Part shown: piece after piece, positions 1 through 10,960 of the stretch
Numbering within the stretch: position 1 is the stretch's first letter
How the letters are laid out: every line of letters begins with the position of its first letter
Assembly (NCBI RefSeq): GCF_042453785.1
Contig: NC_091667.1
Span: 36,324,001-36,388,000, forward strand
DNA: 64,000 nt
Origin: Malus domestica
Taxonomy: Eukaryota; Streptophyta; Magnoliopsida; Rosales; Rosaceae
Direction of reading: 5' to 3'
The notes under the pieces: model-generated
Told to the model about the DNA's origin: nothing
The model's database searches: none
Seen by the model: the letters and a program-made list of their open reading frames with translations, nothing else
Made by a program: the position numbers and the translations under genes

Positions 1-189
1 GTTGAAATAAAATATAGGGCAATGCTAGGGAGACGGTGGGAGATGCATAATATACTTTATTAGAGTTTCAACTTTCAGCCAACGACAGGTAATGTAAATA
101 AACATCCTCAGTAATATGAGATGTAACTGCTTCGGTTGCTCATCTTCGTAAGTGCATGATTCTATGTATCTTGGAACTCGATTCGTTGA

Positions 190-300
190 AACATGGCCCA
201 AGTTTTGATTGTCATGATCGAATGGATCATGAATTCGACATGAATCTGAAAGATCTCTTTTGTTAGGCATCTGTGTAACAAACTGTGTTGCATCCCCAGC
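190..300 (-). pseudogene. short coding-like remnant, copy 1
   Basis: On the minus strand this segment reads a peptide containing IHDPFDH. The same DNA, diverged, recurs at about 6008-6119, where the same frame gives CPIHDPFDH. Conservation of the frame hints at an old coding exon. I do not recognise the family. Both copies lie downstream of a minus-strand DUF599 gene, in the same order. Confidence 0.35.
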
Positions 301-586
301 TAGCTTGTTGGGTAAGTAAAAATAAAGCCCTTCTGTTTGTTTTCTGCGTAGCTTCCATGCAAACGTTTGGTGCCTTTTTGAGAGTGACTACGATATTTCA
401 AGGATAATAAAATTCGGGGGTTTTCTAGTATGCAACGAGAAACCTTAGCCGTTGAATCTCTAGCCATACACAGAAGCATAAAGGAATTTTTGATCGATTT
501 GTGTGGTACATGCGTGAACTTTCCTTATCTGTCTCTATCGATTTGTACGAAGAATGCCAAAATCCATCAAACTGAACATTATAGTT

Positions 587-725
587 CATAACTTTATAAG
601 GGTATGAAAACAGACCCCAAGTATTCCATATATGTAATGCTATGATACATCAACTTATTTAATGGCAGTTGAATTAAACTTTATTGAATCTGACATAACT
701 TTATAAGGGTATGAAAACAGACCCC
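587..725. repeat. 32-bp direct repeat
   Basis: Positions 587-618 and 694-725 are identical over 32 bases, starting CATAACTTTATAAGGG. Spacing is 107 bp. The repeat lies in the 3' flank of DUF599 copy 1 and corresponds to a single copy in the other two DUF599 flanks, so it looks like a local tandem duplication. Confidence 0.7.
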
Positions 726-798
726 TAGTTTTTGCAACTATTCTATTCTCTGCAAATTAAATTGCCAATCCATCCACCGAGAGTGACGGTATCCTAAA

Positions 799-2461
799 TC
801 AGTCACACACTTCGCTTGAGGTACCGTCACGTGTCATCCCCGGTGCATTGAACAAGCCTTGCTCCTCATCACCCTTAATGAGGATCGGGTCTTCATCCCC
901 AGCAACCGCAACAACCCAATTGAACTGAAAGGTGACATCCAGAAAATACAGCATGATCACCAAAACAATGCACGACAAGAACATAGGAATCGGCCCGAAA
1001 ATCCACAGAAACAGAGGGAACGAAAAGTAGAATGCTCGGAGGCCCAAGGACCAGAAATAGCTGCCTCTGTTCACGGTTGTGGCAACGTACTCTGTCGTGA
1101 GGTACTTCTGCTTCTGGTGCGGCGGCAACAACATCCTCTTGAACGGCGCGTTGATGAGCATGCTGGCATGGCTGTAGTACCTTATGGACTGCACGTTGAA
1201 GAGGAATGCCACCAAGAAACACACCAAAATGGCGAAGAACTTGATTGAAAATGCAAGTTCGGTTCGGTCTCCAAAGACGAATAAAGTCGTTCTTATTTGG
1301 TGCCGCTGGTCATCAAGAGGGCAATGAGAGAGCAGAGCGTAATGGCGGTCGAGGCCAAAAGGGTCGATGCCATTATGTTGTTTCGAAGCGTCTGCACCGG
1401 AAGAACACCATTCTTTGGAGCATCCTGCATGTACAAATTCAAAATTGGTCACTAAAGATTCAATCTTTATCATTCATGTTGGTTTTGTAGAGATTTCTAG
1501 GATTCATGTTACATGCAAACGATAATCCTTACATGTAAAGTCCTTATATTACTACATGAAATCATTTCATTGTAAAAACGTCATAATTGAACCATTTATT
1601 CTCTTATCACCATTACCCTTTAGCCATCCGTATATTTATCAGTAACGAGGGTTATGGTAACTAGTATCTTCATAATTTAACGTCAACTTGTTTGATTTAT
1701 ATAGATGATCAAGGTTCTAAAAGGTGTTACTAGTCTGGCAGCTTGCAGGGGCCAAGCACCTAAGTGTCTCAGCGGGCCCAGACGGTTTTTTACTTCTTCA
1801 TATTTTAGTTAAATTTATTATATATTATAGGGAACTTTAACGAAAAGCTTCCAGTACTGTTCACTTTAACGAAAAACCATATTTTTACGCTAAAAGTCAA
1901 TCTTAATATTATTCACTTTACCCTTTATTTTGTCTTTATCGTTAAGACTCAAAATTTTCAAACAATTTTTATTAGTTTTCCTTATTTCTTATATACATAA
2001 ATGTCTACTTACACTTACAAAAAATAAGAAAGAATCGCGACCTAAATGGGTGCCTAAAACGGATCTCGACAGACCAAACGCCTGGTCTAGCAGCCTTTCT
2101 TATTTTTTAAATGCCTAAGTATTAATCGTAGCGATGACCAGTCGCCTAACTCCTAAACGGCGTTAGGCGGGAACTTTTAAAACACGGTAGATTCTTAATC
2201 AGTCTACAAATGAATAAAAAAATTGTAAAAATGATCTTTTAAACGATGATAAAAAAAAAAAAACATTTGGGTTTATAGGGTTTGAGTTACCTCCATCATG
2301 GCTTGGACCCAGAAGCGGCGATTGATGGAGTTGATGCCGATGACGGTCTTGTTGGGTTGCTTAACGATTCGGCATAGAAGCCATAGATGGTAAGTCACCA
2401 TCAGTAGGAGGCCTGCTGGTACCAAAATGTAATCCAGAACTTTTAGCTCCATCTTCTTCAC
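799..2461 (-). pseudogene. DUF599 family membrane protein, copy 1, frameshifted
   Basis: This is a two-exon gene of the plant DUF599 family, multi-pass membrane proteins of unknown function. Exon 1 is 2291-2461 (57 codons, starting MKKMELKVLDY). Exon 2 is 1424 down to 799. The GT/AG junctions match those of the two intact paralogues at 8651-10478 and 20479-21658. Aligned with the paralogue at 20479-21658, exon 2 lacks one base near 1293. This creates an immediate TAA at 1293-1295 after SGTK, so only about 100 residues are predicted. The downstream frame is still well preserved: LFVFGDRTE, the LWIFGPIPMF segment and a natural stop at 799. Either the break is recent or it is a sequence error. 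It is more diverged from copies 2 and 3 than they are from each other, so it marks an older duplication. The intron (1425-2290) holds a MITE. Confidence 0.85.
1830..1980 (+). mobile_element. MITE family A, copy 1 (inside DUF599-1 intron)
   Basis: About 150 bp of AT-rich sequence starting GGGAACTTTAACGAAAAG and ending CATTAGTTTTC-like. Related copies lie at 5785-5935 (same strand) and 44621-44769 (reverse strand). It has no coding capacity. Its dispersed copies and constant ends suggest a MITE; the superfamily is not determined. Confidence 0.6.
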
Positions 2462-2723
2462 TTCAACTGGAATACGTGGTTGAAGGGAGAGCGAGAGGAG
2501 AGTGCAAGTCGAATACGATTCCGAGTGTGTTTTTGTGTCTTTTTTTTTTTTTTTTTTTTAATTTTTTATAACCAAGTGGTTGGTTTCGGAGCATCTTTGA
2601 AGAGCATCTCCAAAGAAAAATGCAATAATATCATTGTTCATGTCTTGTATGCGTACCCATTTAATCAGGCCCCTTATTAGAAAATATTTTCAATTTTGGG
2701 TAAAAATAGGGATTAGTTGTAAC

Positions 2724-4959
2724 TGACACACCCCGTCCCGAAGGAGGGCATGCTGGCCGTCACGTGAGAGTGACGTAACCATTTGCACAGTACGGAAGCT
2801 TTAAAGATACAATTTATAAGTTGATACACCCGAAGGTGAGTCCTAATTTTGTCCAATCTGTCAGAACACCGTCGAATTCCTCGTAGTCACCACACCTTTG
2901 TGATTCCTGAACCTGGAGGGGCGCAAAACCAAAATTGAGTGGGTCAGTAAAACAATTCTTTTCCAAATCCAAACATTTCTCAAAACGTTGTAACCCCTCT
3001 CCGTAAAACCTGTATACTTTCCCAGAAATGTAAAATATAAATATACATATATATTCTCAAAACTTCAATTCACTTTTTCAACATTTTTCATATCAGTTAT
3101 GCCATGCCATGTCTAAAATTAATAGTTAAGTATGGATGCATCAACAATAATCATATCAGGTGCAAGAAAGTAATCAACCGGAGGCCCTCTAATAGCCCTG
3201 CACGGTTGAACCTAGAGCTCAAAATCTATCACTCTCACTCTGCCGGAGTCACCTCTGTGACTTGTCCGGCCTTCTGCACACAAGTTACGCTCTAGTGCTT
3301 TCTCATCAATCATCTGTGCACATAATCTAAGGTCACCCACCAGTCGAAATCTCACTAACACTCTTCGACTGGCCCGTCGCACCCACTCCGCGTGGACTGT
3401 GCGACCAGCATCTACTTGGATCCAAGGCGAGCGTGCGATGCGGTGAATACTATAAGCACTAAACCATGGTGCAGGATTTGAGCTCAATATATATCAACAT
3501 CATCATAACAGTATTTAAATACTCACCTGATACTCACATGTGCGTCCGCCGCACCAATTCATACATATGCATCATATATCAATTCAAATCCTTTCATGCA
3601 TGGCAATTCGATTCACGTTTTTCATATAATTCTATATACTTTTCGCATACTTCTATGCATGGCATTTCAACTAATATATCTCATATACTTTTATACATTT
3701 TCATTTAAATCATAATTTCATGCATTTTCAATTTCTGGGAAAACGGCAAGTATATGTATACGGAAAACAAAACTGCCCACTCACAGATTACATCGACGTC
3801 TCGTAAGTCCCTGAGCATCCCTTGGCCATGCCCGATGCCCGCATAAACCTCACCTATACAAAAGTAACCAATTTGACGTTATTTAACGCCTAACCCAAAT
3901 CTTAGTTAATAACCCCTCATATATTGCTCAAATTGGGTATATGAATATACCACCGTGACCTACACAACCTCAGGATCATCCCCATATTTTTAAAATAATT
4001 TTTGGAGGTCTCACGCGCCCCCACGCGCGGCCACGTGTTGTGCACACTGACGGTGTCAATTGACGCCGTCAGGAATATTCCGTTAAAATCCCGGAATATT
4101 CCGTTAACTTAACCGGATACCGTTACTGCCGTTAGGAATATGCCGTTAAAAATAACGGAATATTCCTTCTTCTTCTTTGGTCGTCCCTCGCCGGACTCCG
4201 GTCACCGGAAACTGGGGAATATTTCAAATCCACTATTCTCCTTCGTTTTTCATCCAAATTTCTCGAATTTTACACCCATTTGAAGCCCTAAACATCTACT
4301 TTCACGTTGGACTAGTTTTAGGGCCTAAAAACTACGAGATCAAACTTCTCAAAAATTCAAGAAATCGGCCAAACTTACAACTCGTGATCCCGACGTCCAA
4401 TCCATGCCAACGAAGCACTCCGAGCTTCCTTGTGACTTCCTAAATCTCACTGTGAGTTTGGTTTCACCTAAAACAAAGCCAATTCGAAGTTCATGAACAG
4501 TGCTCTTCACGGGAACTTTGAAACTAGGGTTTTTCCGAAGCAAAACTTACCTGAAATGGATACCATCGTGATCGTGGAGGTTCCAGGAGTTTGATGGTGG
4601 TCTTAACTCCGTCGTTGGTAGAAGTTTAGGGTTGTTTTATGGTTGGTTTGTTCGAACGGAGAAGAAGAGTGACAGAGAGAGTGAGAGAGTCGTGAGGGAA
4701 GAGAGAGAGACAGTATGCAGAAAATAGGGAGAGGATTGAGGGATGTGGGGATCCCTCGTGGTCCTTTTCCAATCCCCAACTCCAAACCACAAAATTTTAA
4801 CCTAAAAATCTAAGTTCCATCCTTAATAAATTCCATTTTATTTTCAAAACTTAGGAACCTAGATAATTAACAACTTGAGCTTCACATACTTAGTATTTCT
4901 TAAGGGCAATTTCGTCCATTCACAGCCACGAATGTAATATTTTGGAACGGGCTGTGACA
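2724..4959 (-). mobile_element. solo-LTR-like element I, 2.2 kb, non-coding
   Basis: The element begins TGACACACCCCGTCCCG and ends GGGCTGTGACA. A perfect 5-bp target duplication GTAAC flanks it (2719-2723 and 4960-4964). The TG...CA ends and 5-bp duplication fit an LTR; no internal coding domain or second LTR is seen, so it reads as a solo LTR. The element at 56989-59171 is the same family in the opposite orientation. Shared features include the SGTCAC-type ends, a block of short imperfect repeats mid-element, and a segment with repeated forms of ACGGAATATTCC. It is an old insertion. It could instead be a large non-autonomous element of another class. Confidence 0.7.
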
Positions 4960-4964
4960 GTAAC

Positions 4965-5784
4965 GATCTGAACTATCTATTTTATAAATTTCGATTCATA
5001 GATAATCTCTGTAAAAATTCAATTTAATTTGAAATTATTTACCTATTTAATTATTACGATGAAATTTCATTATTTCATATAGAACAAAGTGTTCATCAAT
5101 TTTTTTTAACCCAATTAGATGTCTCAAATATTTCTGATTTGACTATTATTTTGCAAAGATGATCTATGAAGTCTAACTTGAAAAATATATAGTTCAGATC
5201 GTTAAAATTCGATATAGTGTGTCCTATAACTAATCGTCATTTAAAAAAAAATTAGAGATCCGATCTCTTAAATGCCTCCTCCGTTTAATTATATTTGTTT
5301 TATTTTAAATTTTAACTAATTATGATGCCTGCCATCGGTGAACCATGAACTTGATGGATGCTTGCTGGCATCAAAATGCGGAAAGAAATTTAATGTCGTG
5401 AATACGGCTCTGAACACCAAATGTAATAATACAATTGGTTAGAAATTTCAAGAAAAAAAAATTCTAAACAATTATATTATTACCTTTGGTTTACCGGATC
5501 GTGTTTCCGGCACAATAAAAATTCTCTTCAGAATGTGGCACTCAGCTATTTGTATGATGGAGTATAATTATCTCCCTTCCAAATCTCCTCCCCTCTTATC
5601 CTCTTTCACTTTCCTCTTTGTTTTTCTCTCTCTATAAAAAAGTCAAAACAAAATGTTGACATTGTATAATCATGACCATTCAAATACAAAAGAATTTGAA
5701 AGTAGAAAAATTTAGAAGGAAGAGAATCATACTCCTTGCATATTAAATCATGATCATATGTAAAATGTGAGACTTATATTTTTA
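4965..5784. other. AT-rich intergenic DNA
   Basis: I see no gene, RNA or terminal-repeat element in this stretch. A mixed pyrimidine tract lies near 5575-5635. Confidence 0.5.
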
Positions 5785-5935
5785 GGGAGTTTTAACGAAA
5801 CACTTCCGGTATTGTTCACTTTTAACTAAAAAGACTTTTTTACTCAAAAAGTTACTCCTAGTACTATTCACTTACAACATATTTTTGTCATTTTAATTAA
5901 AACTCAAAGTTTTCAAATCATTTTCATTAGTTTTC
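5785..5935 (+). mobile_element. MITE family A, copy 2
   Basis: Begins GGGAGTTTTAACGAAACAC and ends TTTCATTAGTTTTC. It is a diverged relative of the copies at 1830-1980 and 44621-44769. Confidence 0.6.
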
Positions 5936-5941
5936 TTATAT

Positions 5942-6163
5942 TTTTTTTGGCCCGACCAAGGTACGTGCGGCTTGCTCCAGCATCTGCCAAGAGGGTCCGC
6001 ACGTGCCGAAGAAACATATTGACATGTGATCGAATGGATCATGAATGGGACATGAAACTGAAAGATGTGTTTGGCGAGGCATCTCATGTCTATAACAAAC
6101 TGTGAGAGCATCCTCCGGTTCTTCGGGCAATTCGTGTAGTGTACCTCTCACTCTCTCCATCAT
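5942..6163 (-). pseudogene. short coding-like remnant, copy 2
   Basis: The minus strand has an open stretch of about 70 codons with MMERVRGTLHELPEEPEDA and CPIHDPFDH. It is diverged from the remnant at 190-300, with the same frame conserved around IHDPFDH. No family is recognised and no intact partner exon is seen. It lies downstream of the next DUF599 gene, mirroring the arrangement at the left edge. It is probably part of an older duplication unit. Confidence 0.35.
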
Positions 6164-6339
6164 AAACCTTTCACAACTACCTCATCACATTCACATGCCT
6201 CACGATGCACTTTTAGCTTTGTCCCCTTTTTCCTTCCTTCTATTTTATTTATTTATTCATTTAAATTTTTTTTTTGTTTGTTTGTTCCCATTTAATAGTA
6301 ATACACCAATATCAACACGGGATTCTCGACTGATGCAAG

Positions 6340-6595
6340 ATCTATTGAAGGTTCAGAACTATGTTCGAGGACATTAAACGGGTGGCAATCTCTTTTGAAT
6401 CTATTCAATGGCAACATATTTATAAAGAAGTCAACTTCCTTGCATATGCTATTACATTTATTGATCACAATGTTGATAATATTTGTATTTGGAATAAGGT
6501 GCTTCCTCGTGGCTGCACGCCAAGCATTTGTATTTGATTGTACGGGTTCTAGGTGTTCCCGGAGATTCTCTTTAGCTTAATAAAGTCTATTTCCT
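6340..6595 (+). mobile_element. LINE 3'-end remnant with RNase H-like tail
   Basis: The plus strand reads FESIQWQHIYKEVNFLAYA, then IWNKVLPRGCTPS, then a FDCTGSRCSRRFSLA-like end in another frame. This resembles the RNase H-like C-terminus of plant L1-type LINEs. An AATAAAG-type signal and an A-rich tail follow. It is short, 5' truncated and frame-broken. Its end abuts the left breakpoint of the segmental duplication at 6595/6596. Confidence 0.5.
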
Positions 6596-6698
6596 AGCCA
6601 AAAATAAAATAAAAATATCAACACGGGTAAGGCTGTTTGTAGACATAAAATTTAAAAATGTGCAAGGCCAAACTCTATTTAAAATGCGCTAATACATG

Positions 6699-7923
6699 TG
6701 TTGACCCTAAAAACTACCAAACCTACGTGGCGCGTAAGTCGAGTAATTAGTAAGCTAACTACGTCCTTCGGTTGTGTGCGGGGCGTGCCAACTCGTCGGC
6801 CAAGCTCGGCCGAGGAGTAAAATATGTTGATATTGCGTTGGGTGCGCGGCTGACTTCTGCGTCTTGCGATTGTGGCCGAGGAAGGAACTTGTCTCGGCCT
6901 TCGGGTTCTAAAGCCTGAAGACAAGGCTGCTAACTTAGCGAAGTTCAATATCAGATTTGGCTTCCAATGTGCCGAATGTAGTAACTCGTAACACCTCAAT
7001 TCGCCGAGAAGGCTGATGAGATGATCTCGACCAACAAGGATTTGGAAATCCTTCTCGACCGAGACTTGGATAGGTAACCAGTCGCCCTCGACGCAGTGCT
7101 GTTTATGCCAACTGAAGATGATGCGAGATCGGCTGATTCTATGACGACAGTGTTGTGTATGCCAACTGAAGATATCACCGGTTGCCTCCACAGTGCTGTT
7201 TATGCCAACTGAAGATGTGTCAGCGAAAAAGAAAATAAAAAATCTCAAAATTGTTGAGAGGGTTTGCGTAGGGTAGTTTTGTGTGTTGAATTAGAGGTGT
7301 TGAATGTTGCTTGCGACTCTGTATTTATAGCATCCATATTTCCTTGGCAGTGCCTGATAACTTGTAAAGTCCCACTGCAATTCATACTCCGCGAAACTGA
7401 AATTAATCCTCAGATACCAAAGCATATCCTTCAAATAGACTTTTGTGATTTTCTAAACCTCATAAAAACCTATCCAAATAAAAGTCTTCTTATCATCATT
7501 GCCTAGCCCACCTAGGCTTGTCATCATTTCCCAAAAATGTCGCATGCATCCTGACCCCATGAGTATCAAATTAATTTTTAATTGTGTTTTACTCAAAAAC
7601 CCATATGGATGCATTCCGTATCTTGGTATCCCATTGCTTGCATTAATCCCCTCATAATTTCATCCCATCCATGCACCTTAACCTTCCAAACCTTACCCAC
7701 CATGCTTCTCCAATCTGATAGCAGGAATCCCAAGTTTACTCGAATTGTCCATGTTTGAAGATATAATGATCAGATAATTAAAAGATAATTAATATGACAA
7801 AAATCATAATATTATCCTTTAACAATAACAAAAATATCTTCATTTTTCGATCGACAGTGTAGAAGTATGCCTACTCAACGGCCTTGATTACTCGGACAGA
7901 TGATGTAAAATTGGGTCCAAACA
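6699..7923 (+). mobile_element. solo LTR, 1.2 kb, unit A only
   Basis: Begins TGTTGACCCTAAAAACTACC and ends TTGGGTCCAAACA. A perfect 5-bp duplication ACATG flanks it (6694-6698 and 7924-7928). The paralogous site in unit B, at 19751-19755, is empty with a single ACATG. No internal region or partner LTR is present, so it is a solo LTR of an LTR retrotransposon whose family I cannot assign. It contains a short motif (TATGCCAACTGAAGAT) three times between about 7108 and 7214. It inserted after the segmental duplication and is therefore relatively young. Confidence 0.85.
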
Positions 7924-8044
7924 ACATGTGTTAATTTTGTGTGTACATTATATTGATTCGTATGGAACAATACTTAAATGTTTTTAAACGAAACCATCGC
8001 ATCTTACTGCATAAAGAATCTTTGCACAACATTGAGCCAATTTC

Positions 8045-8330
8045 ATAGTAAGAACTCGTTTGGAACTTGGAAGTGCTTTTAAATTGACTGAAAGAGTTTT
8101 TGGAGTAAATGTTTTGGGGTTCCAAAAGCACTTGAAATGCTTTTACATGATTCACTTGCATTTTACTAAGGATTGGTTTGAAAACATTTTCATCAAAAGC
8201 CTTTTCAGAACCAATCCTTAGTAAAATGAAAGTGAATCCTGGAAAAACACTTCAAGGATTGGTTCTGAAAACATTTTCACCAAAAGCGTTTTCAGCTATT
8301 TTAAAAACACTTTCAAACGAGACCTAAGAC
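8045..8330. mobile_element. MITE family B, copy in unit A
   Basis: About 280 bp with long imperfect inverted halves: ACTAAGGATTGG near 8165 and CCAATCCTTAGT near 8210 face each other, and CTTTTGGAGT/TTTCACCAAAAGC blocks lie further out. Its counterpart in unit B is at 19873-20146. Related or partial copies lie near 11263-11325, 22879-23095, 44826-45025 and 54118-54265. Foldback structure and high copy number suggest a MITE. Confidence 0.6.
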
Positions 8331-8650
8331 AATGAGGTAGCAAGCAACACAAAATTATTCCCCTCATAAGCATACATTACATACAAATCCAGTACAGTGA
8401 ACATTATAATTTACAAGTGGCATGAAAATACAGACCAGCTGAGCATTCCATAATACTCTACTTTTGTTCATTGTGTTGTTACATCCATCAACTTATTGTG
8501 CTGCAGTTCAGTTCAACTTGTATTGAATCTGAACCGCTTTTTGGTTCAATACTTGTACCTTGCTAGCCAGCTAGTTTCCATTCTCCACTAATTATATTCC
8601 GTCAACTTTCTAATGTGACAATGCCTGATTGACTTGAAATGTCGTGCCAG

Positions 8651-9679
8651 CTAGTTTGGCAACCTTTGTTCCTCATCGTTGTCAGCAACCCCAACCTCCC
8701 AACCAAACTGAAAGCTGACATCTAGGAAGTAGAGCGTGATGACCAAAACAAAGCAGGACACGAACATCGGAATTGGCCCGAAAATCCATAGAAACAAAGG
8801 GAACGAGAAGTAGAACGCCCGGAGTCCCAAGGACCAGAAATAGCTGCCTCGGTTCACGGTGGTGGCAACGTAGTCTGTAGTGAGGTAGTGGTGCTGATGG
8901 TGCGGCGACATCCTCTTGCATGGTGCGTTGATGAGAATGCTGGCGTGGCTGTAGTACCTTATGGACTGCACATTGAAGAGGAAAGCCACCAGGAAACACA
9001 CCAAAATGGCGAAGAACTTGATCGCAAATGCAATCTCGCTTCGGTCCCCAAAGACAAATAAAGCTGCTCTGTATTTGGTGCCGCTGTTCATCAAGAGGGC
9101 AGTGAGAGAGCAGAGCGTAATGGCGGTCGAGGCCAAAAGGGTCGACGCCATTATGTTGTTTCTCAATGTTTGCACCGCAAGAACACCATGCTTTGGAGCT
9201 TCCTGCATTTCGTGCATGCCCAAATGCAAATTGGTCATTAGAGAACATCATTTTTTTCAATCGTATATGCACTGTTTTTATCCATTAATTTTCTTTTATC
9301 GTATTCAATTCAAAAGTAAAAAACTAAAGAAAAAATTAGGTTCTCATCCTTCTTTTTTGCTAGTTCATTGATTAAAATCTTATTCCTTTTTCATTTTTTA
9401 TCAAGGTCCTTGTGTATTAATAACATCATTAATTATTTCAATAATAAAATGTTTTTTTTATTTCTAAATATATTCATTTAATGTTAAAAATGTTACAATT
9501 AGTATATTTATATTTATGACTAAATTTTTTATCATATATTTTTAGTTTTAGTTTGTATCCATTTTTAATTTGTAATTCTTTTTTAACTTGTACCAATTTT
9601 CTTTTCAATTTTAATTTGTACCCATATATTAATTTCTTTTTGTGCCCATATTTTTTAAAGTTGTATTTGTACCCATATA

Positions 9680-9711
<32 letters not shown>

Positions 9712-10478
9712 GTACTTTTTATTTTGCTAAATGTACCCATGCTAATTATATGTACCCATTCATGTAAACTTTGAAATTTTTATTGAAACTTTGCAAGATG
9801 TTTATTTAGTCAATTATTTATTAGTTTATCACAAAAAATTGGAAGGAAATGCATTGCATGATGGATTTAACTGATTTAAGTTGATTATATAGCGAGCTGG
9901 CAAACATTGTGAGTGTAGAAAATATGTAGTAATTAATGAAAGAAGTTTAAACACACCATAATCATTTATATATAATGAATTAGTATAATATTTTACATTT
10001 TATACATTGTGTGGTAAGATACATGAGTGACTTGGTACCACATAGAGTTCCTATCAAGGTCTAAAATATCGATAATAGCGGAAATACGGTAGTCCAAAAA
10101 TACGAAAATTTCAATAGAAATATCGGGATAATATCGATATTTTAGACCTTGAATACAAGACGGCCGACCAACTGGTTAAAAACCTTTCTTTCAACATTTT
10201 CCAACAACATAAAAATTCACTCATGCAAGATAATATGAATAGGAACCAATTAAGAAGATAAAAAAAATTGAAAGATATGATTTTGATTGATGGGTTTTGT
10301 TGGGTTTTGGTTTTACCTCCATCATTGCGTGAACCCAGAAGCGGCGGTTGATGGAATTGATTCCGATGACGGTGCTGTTGGGCTGCGTCAGGATTCGATA
10401 GAGAAGCCATAGGTGGTATGCCACCATTACCAGCAGCCCTGCCGGCACCAAAACGTAATCCAAAACTCTTTGCTGCAT
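8651..10478 (-). CDS. DUF599 family membrane protein, copy 2
   Basis: Two exons: 10317-10478 (54 codons, MQQRVLDYVLVPAG...) and 8651-9202 (183 codons plus stop), giving 237 residues. Junctions are GAG|GTAAAA and CAG|GAAGCT, phase 0. The family is plant-specific DUF599, of unknown biochemical role. Hydrophobic segments are visible near residues 8-28, 75-95, 115-140 and 185-225. Conserved features include IGINSINRRFW, VQTLRNNIMASTLLAS, FLVAFLFNVQSIRYYSHA and LWIFGPIPMF, typical of the family. An in-frame ATG upstream (10721) would add a long low-complexity leader; I chose 10478 because family members start just before the first membrane segment. Compared with copy 3 it lacks eight codons near the C-terminus (DHILIKD region). 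It is the direct paralogue of 20479-21658. Confidence 0.9.
9320..10316. other. enlarged DUF599-2 intron, unit A-specific AT-rich DNA
   Basis: The single intron is 1114 bp here but 442 bp in the unit B paralogue. The extra DNA, roughly 9320-10160, is very AT-rich. It has a cluster of GTACCCAT-type motifs at about 9555-9760 and a (TA)n/poly-T stretch at 9675-9710. A small hairpin element follows at 10055-10151. I cannot define one insertion with clear ends; stepwise growth is possible. Confidence 0.55.
10055..10151. mobile_element. 97-bp foldback element
   Basis: Perfect 19-bp terminal inverted repeats, CAAGGTCTAAAATATCGAT at 10055-10073 and its complement at 10133-10151, enclose about 59 bp. 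It is absent from the paralogous intron in unit B. The size and ends fit a MITE or a MITE footprint. No clear target duplication is seen. Confidence 0.6.
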
Positions 10479-10814
10479 TTCTTCTTCTTCTTCTGAGATC
10501 TTTTGCTTCTGAAATTGTTCAAGGGAGGAGAGAGAGAGTCCAAGTGTAACACGGGTGTGGGTTCTGTTGTGTTGAGCTGTGTTTGTGTGTGTGGAGTGGA
10601 CTCTCTGGTTTTTTGGTACGAAAAGGAGAAAAACGAGGCGGGTTTTTATTGCAAACATGCCGGTCTTGAACGGGCGGAAGTTCTTGCGTAGGAGAAGTCC
10701 ATGCCAAGAATCCCTTTGCATGTACGTGACGTGATATCGGCTTCTCTATTCAAGATATCTCCTCAAAGCTTCTGCACTTTATCATTAGTATTATAATTTA
10801 GCGCTATTTCTTTT

Positions 10815-10960
10815 CGGTAGTGCTATTCACTTACTTCTTTTTACCTCCTACCCATTCTTGTTAATTTCTATTCACCGATCTTCAATTTGTTTGATCCGAC
10901 GGCCGATAATTGAAAGTGATGTGTGAGAGGTAGAAATGAGTGTGGACAGCTTCATCCTTT
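10815..10960. mobile_element. MITE family C, shared by both units
   Basis: AGTGCTATTCACTTAC-like left end and a GTGTGGACAGCTTCAT-like right end enclose a segment with GATCCGACGGCCG. The same element, with small differences, is at about 22005-22140 in unit B, so it predates the duplication. Ends are only weakly inverted. Confidence 0.45.

Larger units (their letters stand above)
1..798. other. 3' flank of DUF599 copy 1, no intact gene
   Basis: No convincing gene. The stretch holds a peptide-like remnant at about 190-300, described separately, and a 32-bp exact direct repeat. The 590-720 part resembles the 3' flanks of the other two DUF599 genes (about 8400-8540 and 20220-20360), so it is probably 3' UTR or flank duplicated together with the gene. 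Confidence 0.5.

Noticed and set aside
6699-7248. Minus-strand 189-codon frame near the solo LTR start
   Set aside because: It lies inside the solo LTR and is built on its internal short repeats; no known domain.
6694-7932. Mutator-type element with a 9-bp duplication ACATGTGTT
   Set aside because: The 9-bp match is the ACATG duplication plus a chance extension into the TGTT start of the LTR; the TG...CA ends and 5-bp duplication fit an LTR better.
10479-10721. Longer N-terminus for DUF599-2 from the ATG at 10721
   Set aside because: The extra residues are not conserved in copy 1 or in the family, and sequence there looks like 5' UTR (TTCTTCTTCTTC tract).
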